From Pelodera strongyloides (Eukaryota; Nematoda; Chromadorea; Rhabditida; Rhabditidae): a stretch of DNA of 64,000 nt. Each line of letters starts with the position of its first letter. The stretch's first letter is position 1. A model generated the notes under the pieces. It ran no database searches and was not told the origin of the DNA. It worked only from the letters and a program-made list of their open reading frames with translations. This document shows positions 12,547 through 23,730 of the stretch, one piece after another. The stretch spans positions 62,001-126,000 of the forward strand of contig JAANDG010000368.1 of assembly GCA_036852015.1 (NCBI GenBank), written 5' to 3'. The position numbers were made by a program, and so were the translations under genes.

Positions 12547-15194
12547 TTATTGGAGTTTCTGTCCGACGAAAACCGATCCAACTGGGGAGGTTTCCAGTTC
12601 CCCAGAATCCGATTCATTCCCAATTGGTTCTTTAGTTGTTGTTGTTATCAAGCCCTGAAAAGAAGGCACTAGAATAGAGGCTACTAACCACCTGAGCAGA
12701 CCTGCGATAAGAGGACCAAAAGTGGGTTAATACACAAAGCCGTAACTTTGCTCAGCTGCTAGGCATATACCGCTTATCCTCAATTTACTTGCACAGGATG
12801 TCCGGAATTTCAGGAATATTACTGTGAAAAGCGCATTTCTTTACGCCTAGAACTAGACAAATTGTTCGGCCTGGTACTGTAGTCATAAACGTTAAGAAGC
12901 GTTTTAACGGTTTTATATCCGTTCATTAACATTCTTTTCCAACATAATAGTCCCTACACAAAATTTTCTGATCTACTAACTACATCTAACAAGCGTACAG
13001 TTCAGTCCAACCTTTTTGCAATATACTTTCGAAGCAAAAAAATCGTGATTAGGTTTTTTACAATTGTTTATGTATTGTCACTTTAAAGGGACATGCTCAC
13101 CTGCTTTTTGTTCTTTCTTTTCGGGCACTGACAGTAACCAGGGTCATCCCCAGGTTTTCCAGGATGTCCGGGAGCTCCCACAGCCCCCGGATAGCCGTCT
13201 GGTCCGTCCAATCCGGGTATACCTGCCCGTCCCATAGCTCCAGCTTTCCCAGTATTACCAGGATTTCCTGGGTATCCTAGAAAGTTTCTTTATATAGGTT
13301 CATAGTCTAAATTGCGTTCTATCACATGCAGGAACCTACTTGATGAAAGAATAATAATTAAAACCATATTCAGTCTTGGCATATGCTAGCTGCGGTGCTA
13401 TGTTCTATTATTCACACTTATTTAAATAAAGTGACATCATAGACGAATTTAAGGTCTGAGCATGCACCAATGTACCTTTATATCCTTTCACTCCGGCGGG
13501 CCCTTTCTCCCCGGGTGGTCCCACAGGGCCCCGTTCTGCTTTAACACCGTCAGCTCCGGGTTCTCCTATAGCTCCATCTTTGCCTAAAGTTTTCAGAGTT
13601 TGTTTAGTCGTTTGTCATTTAGGTCATTTAGGTCAGGACATGAAATATGACAATTAGGAGTAAGGAAGGTATTCCAAACCTTGCTCTCCATCAGCTCCCC
13701 TCTCCCCAGATAGACCAGGAGCCCCAACAGCTCCCTCACGTCCCCGGTCACCGGGAACTCCCACTGGACCCTGAAATATTCAAAAGTAAAAGGAAAGCAG
13801 TTAAATTTGAAAGTTTCGAGCCTGCCTTTTAAATGTTTGTTAGGTGAAGAACCCATACTTTTTGTTTGTCGTGGAGGCTCTTGCACCTTTTCTGCTGAGT
13901 TAGTTGATATAACAGAATGTTTATTATCTTTCTGAATTTTTACAAGCCTGTGGTTTGTTTGCCTAAAATTCAAAGAGTTAACCTCTTTGCCCGGTGGCCC
14001 TTCTCGCCCTGGGAATCCTCGTGTCCCCTTTGGCCCAAAAGGACAGACTCTGCACTCGCCTTCCTTGTATTTGCGAGTAGTATCCAGGTCCTGAAATTCA
14101 ATATTTTTTTTGCGAAACTCATGACGCAAGTCACGTAAGTGGTATGGTTGCACTTGTAATACTATCAGCGAGTAAGTAAACGAGACATAAACCTACGGCA
14201 AGCCCTGCTTCTCCCATTTCCCCAGGTTGTCCAGGTTGTCCAGGTATACCATGTAGGCCTTGTTGGCCAAGACGCCCAGGGGGACCTGCTGGGCACTTAT
14301 TTGTGCCAGAACAATCTAAAGTAGAAACTGAGAGCTTGCCCCCACAGTAAACTTCCGTTTTTCTTATACATATTTACGTGTTCCTTAGCGCCGACCAAAC
14401 TGCCAAACAAAAGGACAACGCACATATACCAAGAACCAGAAACATTGGTCTTTATAGAGTTCTAAACTAGCGTACAGGATTTGCACAAGGTGACATCACA
14501 AAATTGTGAACGTTAATCTTCTAGTTAGCTCTATAACTCACAAAAAGGTGAACGATTTGTACTGGGTTTCTGATTATTTCTTACAGAGCATAAGAAGGTG
14601 CCACATCCCTCTAAGTCAGAGACACACTCCAGATTCTTGTTTTGTTAATTATCCAATTAGTAAACCAGTTTAGCTGCCAAGGCAAATATAATTGGTCATG
14701 AAGTTAATTACCACAAATAGGAACGTCCTTTCCCCATCGTTTTTGACGGATAAACGGTGACTGTTCAATTGATCGTACTTCGTTTAGAACTCGCCGGGTA
14801 TTCTCCTAAATAAACTTTTCAAAAAAAAACTCCTAAAGTAATACATTCTCCTAAAGAAATAAATTGCTGAACTGACGGTAGCAACGTTTATCTTCTCATG
14901 AAAACTCGGTTATTGTTCAATAAAAATAAGTCTGGCAAAGGGTCCAAGAAATCAACCACGACGACCATTTTGCACATTTTATGCTTTTTTTAGAGACTTG
15001 TTAATAGCAATTAGGAAGCCAACCTCCAAAACACTGAATTCTTCTCTCTCCACATGCAATGTTTTCCTGATGCGGTCCATATTATTCGATAGGGTTGGTA
15101 ATAACAACACCAGTATTGTGACCGTCGACAATGAGGTCAATATTGCGGCAAAAGCTACTATGTTGGCCTTTTCGTTCATTAGAAAACGAAACAA
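12547..15194 (-). CDS. Cuticle collagen A (324 aa)
   Basis: Eight exons total 325 codons with continuous phase: 15194-15024, 14805-14712, 14315-14197, 14090-13983, 13770-13680, 13583-13476, 13276-13101, 12654-12547 (TAA). Residues about 6-40 form the N-terminal membrane anchor (KANIVAFAAILTSLSTVTIL). RQKRW near residue 83 fits the furin/BLI-4 cleavage box of cuticle collagens. Gly-X-Y blocks follow, broken by DCSGTNKCP and ECRVCP, and closed by GYCQCPKRK. The C-terminal tail is Thr/Ser/Glu rich. The length is normal for the family. A second in-frame ATG lies 15 bases downstream of the chosen one. Collagen B lies 0.8 kb downstream on the same strand with the same exon plan, so the pair is probably a tandem duplication. 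Confidence 0.92.
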
Positions 15195-15283
15195 GTCGAT
15201 TCTAAGTAGAGGAAAGATGAATTTACTACACTTATAAAACAGGTTGCCTTTGAAAGAAAGGCAACCGACAAATTTGGATTGCG

Positions 15284-15470
15284 TTAAAGCGAAATTCCGG
15301 CCGGTTTTTGAAAAGCATCGAGTACGTAAGCATTCATATGCAGCCTATGCAAATGACCATTAATTAGAATGAAAAATCGAGCTAAATTCGAGCAAATTAT
15401 CATAAATACGTTTTTTCATAAAGAATTCAGCCGCGATGCGTTTCAAAAACCGGCCGGTATTTCGCTTTAA
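15284..15470. repeat. TTAA-bounded palindromic MITE, family 1, copy 4
   Basis: Family termini TTAAAGCGAAATTCCGGCCG and ACCGGCCGGTATTTCGCTTT-AA. It lies only 90 bases upstream of the collagen A start codon, so it is within or beside that promoter. Confidence 0.85.
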
Positions 15471-16109
15471 CATCTGTGTTGGTGAAAATGTTCGCGTAAC
15501 GGCAAACTACTCTACGGTATCATCCCCGCTATTGTGAAATCAATTTTTGGTTTATGTAGAGGAACATTTATTTTTAATGACCAGCTTGAGCAAAAGATCA
15601 TGAATATTGCATTGCACGACAAGCCTTCAAACCTATTGAAAGATATAAAAATAAGATTCTGTGAAAGGACAACAAATTCAAATAAACGTATTGTAAGCAG
15701 TAAGCTCTGTAAAAAAAAATCTATGAAAATAAGTGTCTTGTACACATTCCCAAGTGTGTCGATTTCCTGAAACTGCACTAACTTATATATCTTTCGAGGT
15801 TCATAAGAAAGGAGCCTTTAGTGAGTGATCAGCTCAAACCAAATAGCCCAAATACCTGTCCCCTAGCACTTAAAAAAAAAGAAACTCGGTGTAATTAAAC
15901 AAACGATGGGAGTGCGTTTCCTATGTATAGGCGGGCAGAAGACGCTCGGGGAAGTATTCATAAAACTAGTTTATTCACATACTTTATTCACATATATACA
16001 AGCAATAGGAGTTCAGTTGGAACACGGAACATTGCGGGCAGGGTCTTAGTTTCGTGTCTCAACAATCCGCCAAGGGTGGAGAGGAAATTTTTCTTCAGAG
16101 TCGGTATTC

Positions 16110-16228
16110 TACCTGAACTTTTCCATCTCGGAATCCCTTCTCGGAATAGTAGTACAGTAAAGAAATAGCATGGAAAGGCGGAGACGGAGACAATTCCGGG
16201 ATGGGATTCCGAGATGGAAAAGTTCAGT
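16110..16228. repeat. Short inverted repeat
   Basis: CTGAACTTTTCCATCTCGG-AATCCC and its reverse complement flank about 65 bases, forming a hairpin. The origin is not clear. Confidence 0.6.
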
Positions 16229-16300
16229 TAAAATACAGACTCAGATAAAGTTGATCCCTGATCTTTCCAATGAGGTTTTGAGGAGTTATATAGAGTGTTT

Positions 16301-16966
16301 ATAATAATAATAATAATTTATTACGCACACATAAAATTCATGAGAAAAATATATGCAACGTACAGTTTTGTCGAGTAAAGCAACAGTCAACAGTAGCACA
16401 AATACAAAAATGAAGAATAAATAAAGTGACACATTATACAGAAATCTATGAAGCTAATAAGTGCGGAGTTTCCTCAATCATAATAGAAGTTCTATGTACA
16501 AATGAATGCCTACGAACCATTTTAGTTGCTCTGGGAATAACGATCCTACTCCTGCCCCTACGGGAAGAGTAAGCAAAGGGTCTGAACTTGAACATTCTCT
16601 GCAAGCTCGCACCACATTTCCCAGCTAAAATTTTTCGTAGCATTTTAGCATCTGCTCTTTTTCTACGATTCACAAGTAAATCTAATTTCAAAGCGTCATT
16701 TCTTACACTGGGAGGGGGCGTATCAGCATATCTAAGTAAATGAGATCGCATAAAAACACGCTTGGTAAACATTCGTTGAATTCTTTCTAAGGCTAATTTG
16801 TCTCTCTGCTTGTACGGGTTAAATACAACGGAACCTGATTCGAGAATAGACCTCACATATAAACAATAAGCTAGAACAAGGATCTTTGCTTTGTGAGTTT
16901 TTAGTGTACGAAAAAGGGCAAACATCCTCTTTCGAGCCTGGTTACAAATAAACGACACATGCCTAG
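16301..16966 (-). mobile_element. 5'-truncated non-LTR retrotransposon (LINE) 3' end
   Basis: The frame 16958-16446 encodes the C-terminal part of a LINE reverse transcriptase: KILVLAYCLYVRSILESGSV followed by VFNPYK..DKLALERIQRMFTKR is the usual 'YVRSILEYGS..WNP..K.D...LE.VQR.FTKR' stretch. The 3' UTR runs to a (TAA)n-type tail at about 16301. A second copy of the 3' UTR alone is at 21807-21904. The 5' end joins a U6 snRNA sequence. It has no start codon and is not functional. Confidence 0.8.
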
Positions 16967-16968
16967 AA

Positions 16969-17058
16969 CTTCACGAATTTGCGTGTCATCCTTGCGCAGG
17001 GGCCATGCTAATCTTCTCTGTATTGTTCCAATTTTAGTATATGTTCATCGAAATGAAC
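16969..17058 (-). ncRNA. U6 snRNA copy, 3' end replaced by LINE sequence
   Basis: Reading the minus strand, GTTCAT-TTCG-ATGAAC forms the 5' stem-loop. The invariant U6 core follows (ATACTAAAATTGGAAC, ACAGAGA box, AGC triad, GATGACACGCAAATTCGTGA). The usual U6 3' end with its T-run is absent; after CGTGAAG the sequence passes into the LINE fragment on the same strand. The 90-nt core matches nematode U6 as I know it. It is most likely a retrotransposed chimera, although the intact 5' end leaves open a once-real gene hit by the LINE. Confidence 0.85.
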
Positions 17059-17367
17059 ACAAGACGAAAGGACACGGGAGCTGGGTGGCATTTAGTGAAT
17101 GTCTGCGATTGACTTCGAACTTCGAACTCGGGTCGGCTAACTCTTTATACTGCACATATATTCTCGCTGTTGCTATATACTTTTTTGCCTGGCGCAACTT
17201 TATTCCAGACAACTGACACAACATGTATCAAATGCTTTGCCCATTTTTTAGACTTTCACTCACTCACGTTTTTCCTGCTATTTCCTTTTAATTCTTTTGT
17301 CGTGGCTCCCATTGGGCAAATATATAGATAAATTGTCTAGAGCTGTCCTTCACAATATTTCATTTTT

Positions 17368-17886
17368 TTAAAGGGATAGGTTCATCTCAAATCACCCCTC
17401 TTTTTATTGTTTTTATTAATAATAACACAATTATCATTCACACTGAAAAGTAAATCAATCACAGAACAATTCGCCTCGCAGAAGAAGCTTCCTTTGTTGG
17501 AAACAGGGTGATCGGAAGCTAAAATCTAAACGCAAAAACTTACACCGTACACAGATCGTGCGGGCTAATGGCAATTAGCCAAGTTACAAACTACACTCGG
17601 CAGGACATTATTTCCCACGGTGTATTATCATTTAATCGCTTGGCCGAGTGTAGTTTGTAACTTGGCTAATTGCCATTAGCCCGCGCGTTCTGTGTACGGT
17701 ATTAGTTTTTGCGTTTAGATTTTGGCTTCCGATCACCTAGTTTCCAATAAAGGAGGAAGCTTCTTTTGCGAGGCGTATGGTTTTGTGTTTTGTGTTTGAT
17801 TTAATTCTCATTGTGAATGATATTTGTGCTATTATTAATAAAAACAGTAAAAAGAGAGATGATTTGAGATGAACCTATCCCTTTAA
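17368..17886. repeat. Palindromic element, family 2 (TTAAAGGGATAGGTTCATCT), copy 1
   Basis: Arms of about 200 bp are inverted and share CAATTAGCC and ACTACACTCGGC words. The ends are AAAGGGATAGGTTCATCTCA and its reverse complement, finishing in CCTATCCCTTTAA. A close relative is at 39735-40222. Confidence 0.85.
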
Positions 17887-18983
17887 GATCCACTAGTTTT
17901 TGTTTCAATTGTCAATCGGTCAATTTTCCCGTTCTGTAAAATTGCCAGTAGGGTCGGCTGTGTATTTGAATTTGTGAGAAAGCAGTGTACGTAAATTATT
18001 TTTCAGTTTGTAAGATTTATAATCTCACACAGCAAACGAACCAAGGAACGCAACTTTCAAAGATTTTTTTTGTAAACAAAATAAAAAAGGGGTAAACTTC
18101 GGTTTTTCCTTGTCAAACAAATGTTTGCTTCTATGATCTTATGCTAATTTGAATTTGACTCTAATTCGGCTCATATTTTCTGGTAAACCTAGAAAAAAAA
18201 ATGCAATCTTCAAATCCACCTGACTTTTTTTCTATCTGTTTCCGACATTTTATTTTGTTAGAGCTCGGAGCTGCATGAAATTCTGATTCGAATGATGTCT
18301 TTGAATCGAAAATCAACCTGACAAGTAAAAACCGAAATAATTCCAAACAAAGGTTGAATCACCCGTATAAAAACCAAACTAGCAAAGAGATTATCTCTTA
18401 TCAGTGAAGCAGATGGCTTGTTTTATCAAAAGCTGGCAGAATTGAAGTCAAGGTCGATCTTTTACGACTCTTTTATTAATTTCCCGGAAATGATTCATAT
18501 GACATATAAGAGAACATAACCGAACGAAATTAAAAAACTTCCAGTTTTTCTTTATCGCATTAGTTGGTTAGTCACAGGAACTATCTTTATGGATTGTGAA
18601 GAGTGTTCATAATTCAACTTGACATCCTTTTCATTAGACGATTAGACAAAATTAGTAGCTAATTAGTAGCAATGCGGATTGGGTTCTAACCTTTTACCAC
18701 TTCACAGGTAAACCAAACAAACTAAGCAATGTATATGACTTCCAGTGCAAAAGACTCCCGCTAGAAATAATTATTTAAAGATGAGCGTTTTCTTTTTCGG
18801 TCCCTATGCTAACGGGAACCTTTCTCGTACGCAGAAAGCATTTCGTTGAAATAGAAGCCGCGGACGCAGCAGCGTCGCATGTCGAAATATTTCATCACAG
18901 AATAAAGTTGCGCAACATGAGTACATGAGAACTGACCATCATCTCATCTAGCGACGAGGGAAGTTGTTGGGAACTGAATGGGA

Positions 18984-18997
18984 GAGAGAGAAAGGGA

Positions 18998-19058
<61 letters not shown>

Positions 19059-19230
19059 AGGAAGAGAGAGGGAGGGAGGAGATGGAATTTACTTGCGCAA
19101 CTTGCAATTTAGTGTCAAAATATTGCACAATTGGAAGTCATCTTGCAAACTTTTACGAAAACACCTTGCTGCAAAGGGAAAGAGGGAGAAAGAAAGTGAG
19201 AGAAAGGAGAGGGAGAGAGAGAGAGGTAGG
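18984..19230. repeat. GA/AG microsatellite tract
   Basis: A pure (AG)n run at about 19003-19052 with GGGAGGA interruptions, and a second purine run at about 19179-19240. It produces spurious Arg-Glu and Ser-Leu reading frames. Confidence 0.9.
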
Positions 19231-20489
19231 AGGAAGTGAGGGAATTAGAAAGTGATGACAGATCGACTAAAGGTACTGCCGCTACGCTGTCCGAGGCTGA
19301 GCTTTTCTTCAACAAAACACCCAATCGTAAATTTATGTCGAACGTGTCCCTTTCAACGCTTCCTGTGTCCGTAACTCGATCAAATGATCATCTGGCTCTT
19401 GCACTATCGTTGTTCAACTGCTTCCATGCGCGTCCCCGTGAACGGGTAGTAGTTGTTACCGCTTCAAAAAAAGTTGGTTGGAAGTGCCGTTTGATTTATT
19501 ATTTGAATACAGCTTCTATAATCTAGCAGAACTTTTTTTTTAAAGCAGTATGACAGCCGCTTTCTGTAAAGTATTTGTAAAGGACAACTGCATTCATATA
19601 CATATAGGGCTCAAAGTGGGCTCGATTGTTTATTCAAAGAATGTTTCTTTGCATATGATGGACGTGGTTGTAGTTATCCAATATGAATATTAGTTGGACT
19701 TGGACTTTGGACCTAAACCTAAATAGAAAAATTCCCTAAACCTAACCTAATAAATTTCAAATTTTTGTCTAGGAACAAAATCAGGGTGGAAACTGGAAAA
19801 AAGGGCTCTCTGATGTAACCCAAACTATGTTAGCGCTATCGCACTAACAAAGGATTACCGAAAGCCAAATCTATGCTAGAGTTCTTTTCATTGTCGCCGC
19901 AGTCGAGTTGCCTCAAGTACAGTAGAACCAAGCGTATGGTGAGGCGCGACAACATGATTAGGCGCACGGACGAAGATAGTTTATATTGACCGGTGCACTA
20001 GTTCCCAATTCTAAGTATCAATACAAATAACTTCGGTCACTCATCATCACATAATGTTTATCACCACAAGAAGTCATCGGTTTGTGGGTAAATAGATGTG
20101 TACTCAGCGCGCGTCTCATAAGTCGCTGACTAAGTGCCCAACAAGATGTTTTCCCCTCGAACACTTTTGCAGAGGCCAATAGTTATGTTGGATGCGTCAT
20201 CGCATTAGCACACTTTTCGTATCTTATTATCTGAGCATTATCTGATTTCTACGATTGGGGCGGTGCATAGCTTATCAGTACTGCAAAGCGTATGTATAAA
20301 GCAAGCGTGTCCCGTGACAACCTCAGCAAAGTTTCTGCACCAAAATTCTTCACAGACTTGCAAGAAAGGTGAATTTAGCACAATGCTTTTAGTAAATACA
20401 TGCGATAAAGAGTAGAAAATTCATGTTTTTCACCCTCTGGTATCTCTAGGTCTCTAGGCACTCATCCTTACCCTTATCCTCTATCCTCC

Positions 20490-20496
20490 ATAATTA

Positions 20497-20531
<35 letters not shown>

Positions 20532-20930
20532 ATACACTCTCCTTTTAATTCTCCGCAGAATTTCTTTCTCTGCTCTCCAACTTTCTAACTTCCTCCTTCT
20601 CTCCGCTCCCTTTAAACTTTTGATCTCTCTCACCATCTCTCCCTCTCCGATGTGTTTGTACTCAAAAGTGTCCTGTTATGTGCCTTGTTTCTGACTCTAG
20701 TATGGACAGCGAAGGAAAAGATAGGGTGACCTTTGCTCCTTCTCTGACTCATTTACACAATCTCATCTCTTTCCCTCCGAGTCCATTTGTTTGCGAATGC
20801 ACACGGCACATGTGTTTCTCTTCGCTCTCACTCTCTTTATCTCTCTTCCTCTTTTCTCTTTCTATCTCTCTACGTCTCTTGCGCTTCACTATCACTTTTC
20901 TTCTCTACCTCTCTACCCCACTCGATTAAC
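20490..20930. repeat. CT-rich low-complexity region
   Basis: (TC)n at about 20501-20530 followed by 400 bases of pyrimidine-rich sequence. Overlapping short frames here are low-complexity artefacts. Confidence 0.7.
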
Positions 20931-21806
20931 ACGGTTAAATCTCACTATTTTTCCTTTATGCGGGCAAACTATCCCTATTTCGGGGCGGAGCTTAGCTCTC
21001 CATATAATGGGTTTTGCTGGCCATTTCTATGTTTTTCTGTAGAAACACTCAAATGTCAGAATTCAGTCGAAATGTTGACTTTCCCCGAACCCCTCAAATG
21101 ATTTTCGATGACCTTACACCTAAAGTTACTTTATTTAAAGCGGAACAGCACGTGGTTTTGCAGAGTTTTCCCCGCACATCCAAAATTCGGTGCTCGCCTG
21201 ACCAAAAGGACACACACACACAAAATGTTACTGTCCAGCAAATGCTTCACTCACCTCGTGCCATATCGCTTTGAATACATTGCCGGTCCGATGTTCAAAC
21301 TGGTGCGTAAGTAAAAAGGAAATGTTTTTTTTTCTTTTTTTTACAAACACTGTTTAGTGTAAAGAAGGAAGAAGAATATGTGCCTTTCTTATCTCTATTA
21401 GCTCGAGAAAGAATATTGACTTTTAAGGCATTTGTGAACCAAAACCCTGTCTTTGTTTATTTTCTAATGTTTATTCGCACAACTTTTCTCCTTCAAAATA
21501 AACGGTTTTATAGATGGCGCGTATTTTGTTTTGCATATTCTTGACAAACTTGACGTACTATAGTGCAGTTCGAGTGTGGCTGCACTGAAATTCAAACAGC
21601 ATTCGATCAATAAACGATCAATAGTTACCACAGAGTATTGATTACCTATTCCACTACTGCTTCTGTCGCTTGTTCGTTGTAAAATAATAAAGATTCCTTA
21701 CCAAAAGAATTGAGCTAAGTTATTAGGTTTGTTTTAAACCATGTTTTTTTTGGCAAAAAGTGAACTTGTTATACTCATTCATATGTCGTGTTCATAATTA
21801 ATAATC

Positions 21807-21904
21807 TAATAATAATTTATTGCGCACACATACAATTCATGAGAAAAATATATGCAACGTACAGTTTTGTCGAGTAAAGCAACAGACAAATACAAATATG
21901 AAGA
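21807..21904 (-). mobile_element. LINE 3'-UTR fragment, second copy
   Basis: About 95 bases match the 3' UTR of the element at 16301-16445 almost exactly (ATTCATGAGAAAAATATATG, TACAGTTTTGTCGAGTAAAG). It is a severely 5'-truncated insertion. Confidence 0.8.
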
Positions 21905-22617
21905 ATGCTTCTACTTCTAATTGCTAATTGTCATTTTTAGGCTTTATTGAATGTATTGTTTAGCAGCGATAATGCTCACAATATATTGTCAGTCACTTTT
22001 TTTGCCTAGAATAGAGTTGGTCACTCACGTGCTGATTTTCGCGCCTTTTCACAAACACACATTGATTGTGAGAGAAAAATTGCGGAAATGCAAGATCTGA
22101 TGCAGATAGTTTAGATTTAGACTTGGGAATGAGCATTTTTATTGAAAAAAAAAGAAGATTTACTCCCTCTAACGCAACCTTGCGTTTGCATTGTGTTCCC
22201 ATTTTTTTTTTTTTTTTGTAAAACTTGTTGGTAATTTAATATTTGTTGAAACCTTCTTAGCAACCACACGTAACTTAGATCCTTAGGAATATGATCATAA
22301 TATTCGGTGAAATAAAAATTAGTTGCGTTTCCTCCTCTAGCTTCGCGGATTGCTTGAGCCGCAATGTTCTCTCCATTACTGTATGCTAATTAGGAATTCA
22401 TGTAATTGCATTTAAAGATGACCGATGTTCAGTATGTTCTCGTTCTCTCAGTGCACGTGCACAGTTCATTTCGTTCTTTTTTTGCCCGTTCCTCTTTTTG
22501 TCTCTGTTTATATTTCTATCACTCCATTTTGTTTGCGTGCCAACAAAAAAAGCTACGCTGGTTTCAATCTCTCTTCCTATCACTTTTTGTTCTGCCTCAT
22601 CCTCCTCTCCTCTCTCC

Positions 22618-22638
22618 TCTCACTCCCTCTCCTCTCTC

Positions 22639-22692
<54 letters not shown>

Positions 22693-22750
22693 GTCTCTCT
22701 CTCTCTCTCTCTCTGTCTCTCCTTCCTCTTGATCTCTCTCTCTCTCTGTC
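22618..22750. repeat. (TC)n microsatellite
   Basis: CTCTCT runs interrupted by CTGTCT. No coding meaning. Confidence 0.9.
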
Positions 22751-23337
22751 ATGTTTTGTCAGCTTTTATTTTAAACACTTATCTCTTATTCATAGGTTTT
22801 ATTATTATGAAAAGGGGAAAATCACCGACTGATAACCAAAATAACAGTGTTTATGGGTGTTCCAAGTATATCAACAATTCGGTGTGATTCTGTCAATACT
22901 ACTGTATTTCTGCACGAAACTTGCATATATAATATTAAAAATTAAAAAAAATTCTCGTGTAGTTTCAATATACTGTAAATTTTCACCATACTTGGAAACC
23001 CCATTACGTTCAAAATATACATAACATGGCTATACAGTACCTCTCCAACGATTGCTATCACACGCACCTATTTTTTGGAAACCTGCAGCTAATTAAGCAT
23101 ATCAGAAAATATTCAGTTATCAATTTACTTCCCACATTCAGCAATTACTTTTATTGTTAGTTTTTGTTGGTTGCGATTGTCACTTGTTTTCATTTTCTGC
23201 AAAAACTAAGCCATTTTACATTTTACATTTTACCGTAATGACACCGATCACATTTTGTTGTATTTTTCACTGAAATGACATTGACAATGACATTTTCAGG
23301 TCTTTATTGACTTTATTCGTATTTTAAAGACTTGATA

Positions 23338-23698
23338 ATGTCTGAGCACCATGACCACGAGACACCACCATGGGAATGGAATGTTAGTCAAATCACTTAT
23401 TAATATCACTTGTATGCTTACATCGCTAGTTCTTTTTGTACAGGACTCTGGTAGCTCTCCTTGTTCAAAATTAAAGAAAGTCTAACGCTTTATGTTTCCT
23501 GGGGAGGGGGGATTTTGAAAAAAAGCGAACAATGAGCTCGTCTAATTTAGCTAGATTTTGAGTAATTCTTCTCAAAACCAATTATTTTAGCCTTCCGCAG
23601 AGCACCGAGATCATCCATATCGAGAACAACCAATGGAACGCCAACATCTACAACCTACTCTGTCGTAAGCGTTGCTATACTAGTAGAGGGGGTTCTAT

Positions 23699-23730
<32 letters not shown>

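Larger units (their letters stand above)
15195..23337. other. 8-kb gene-poor interval
   Basis: No splice-consistent gene was found. It contains MITE 15284-15470, a hairpin at 16110-16228, the U6/LINE chimera 16301-17058, palindrome 17368-17886, GA/CT microsatellites and a LINE tail at 21807-21904. The stretch 17887-18960 and most of 19250-20480 show nothing that I can name. Confidence 0.6.

Noticed and set aside
15512..15778. Opposed 78-88 codon frames upstream of collagen A
   Set aside because: Both strands are open by chance in AT-rich DNA; no family, and the splice context is poor.
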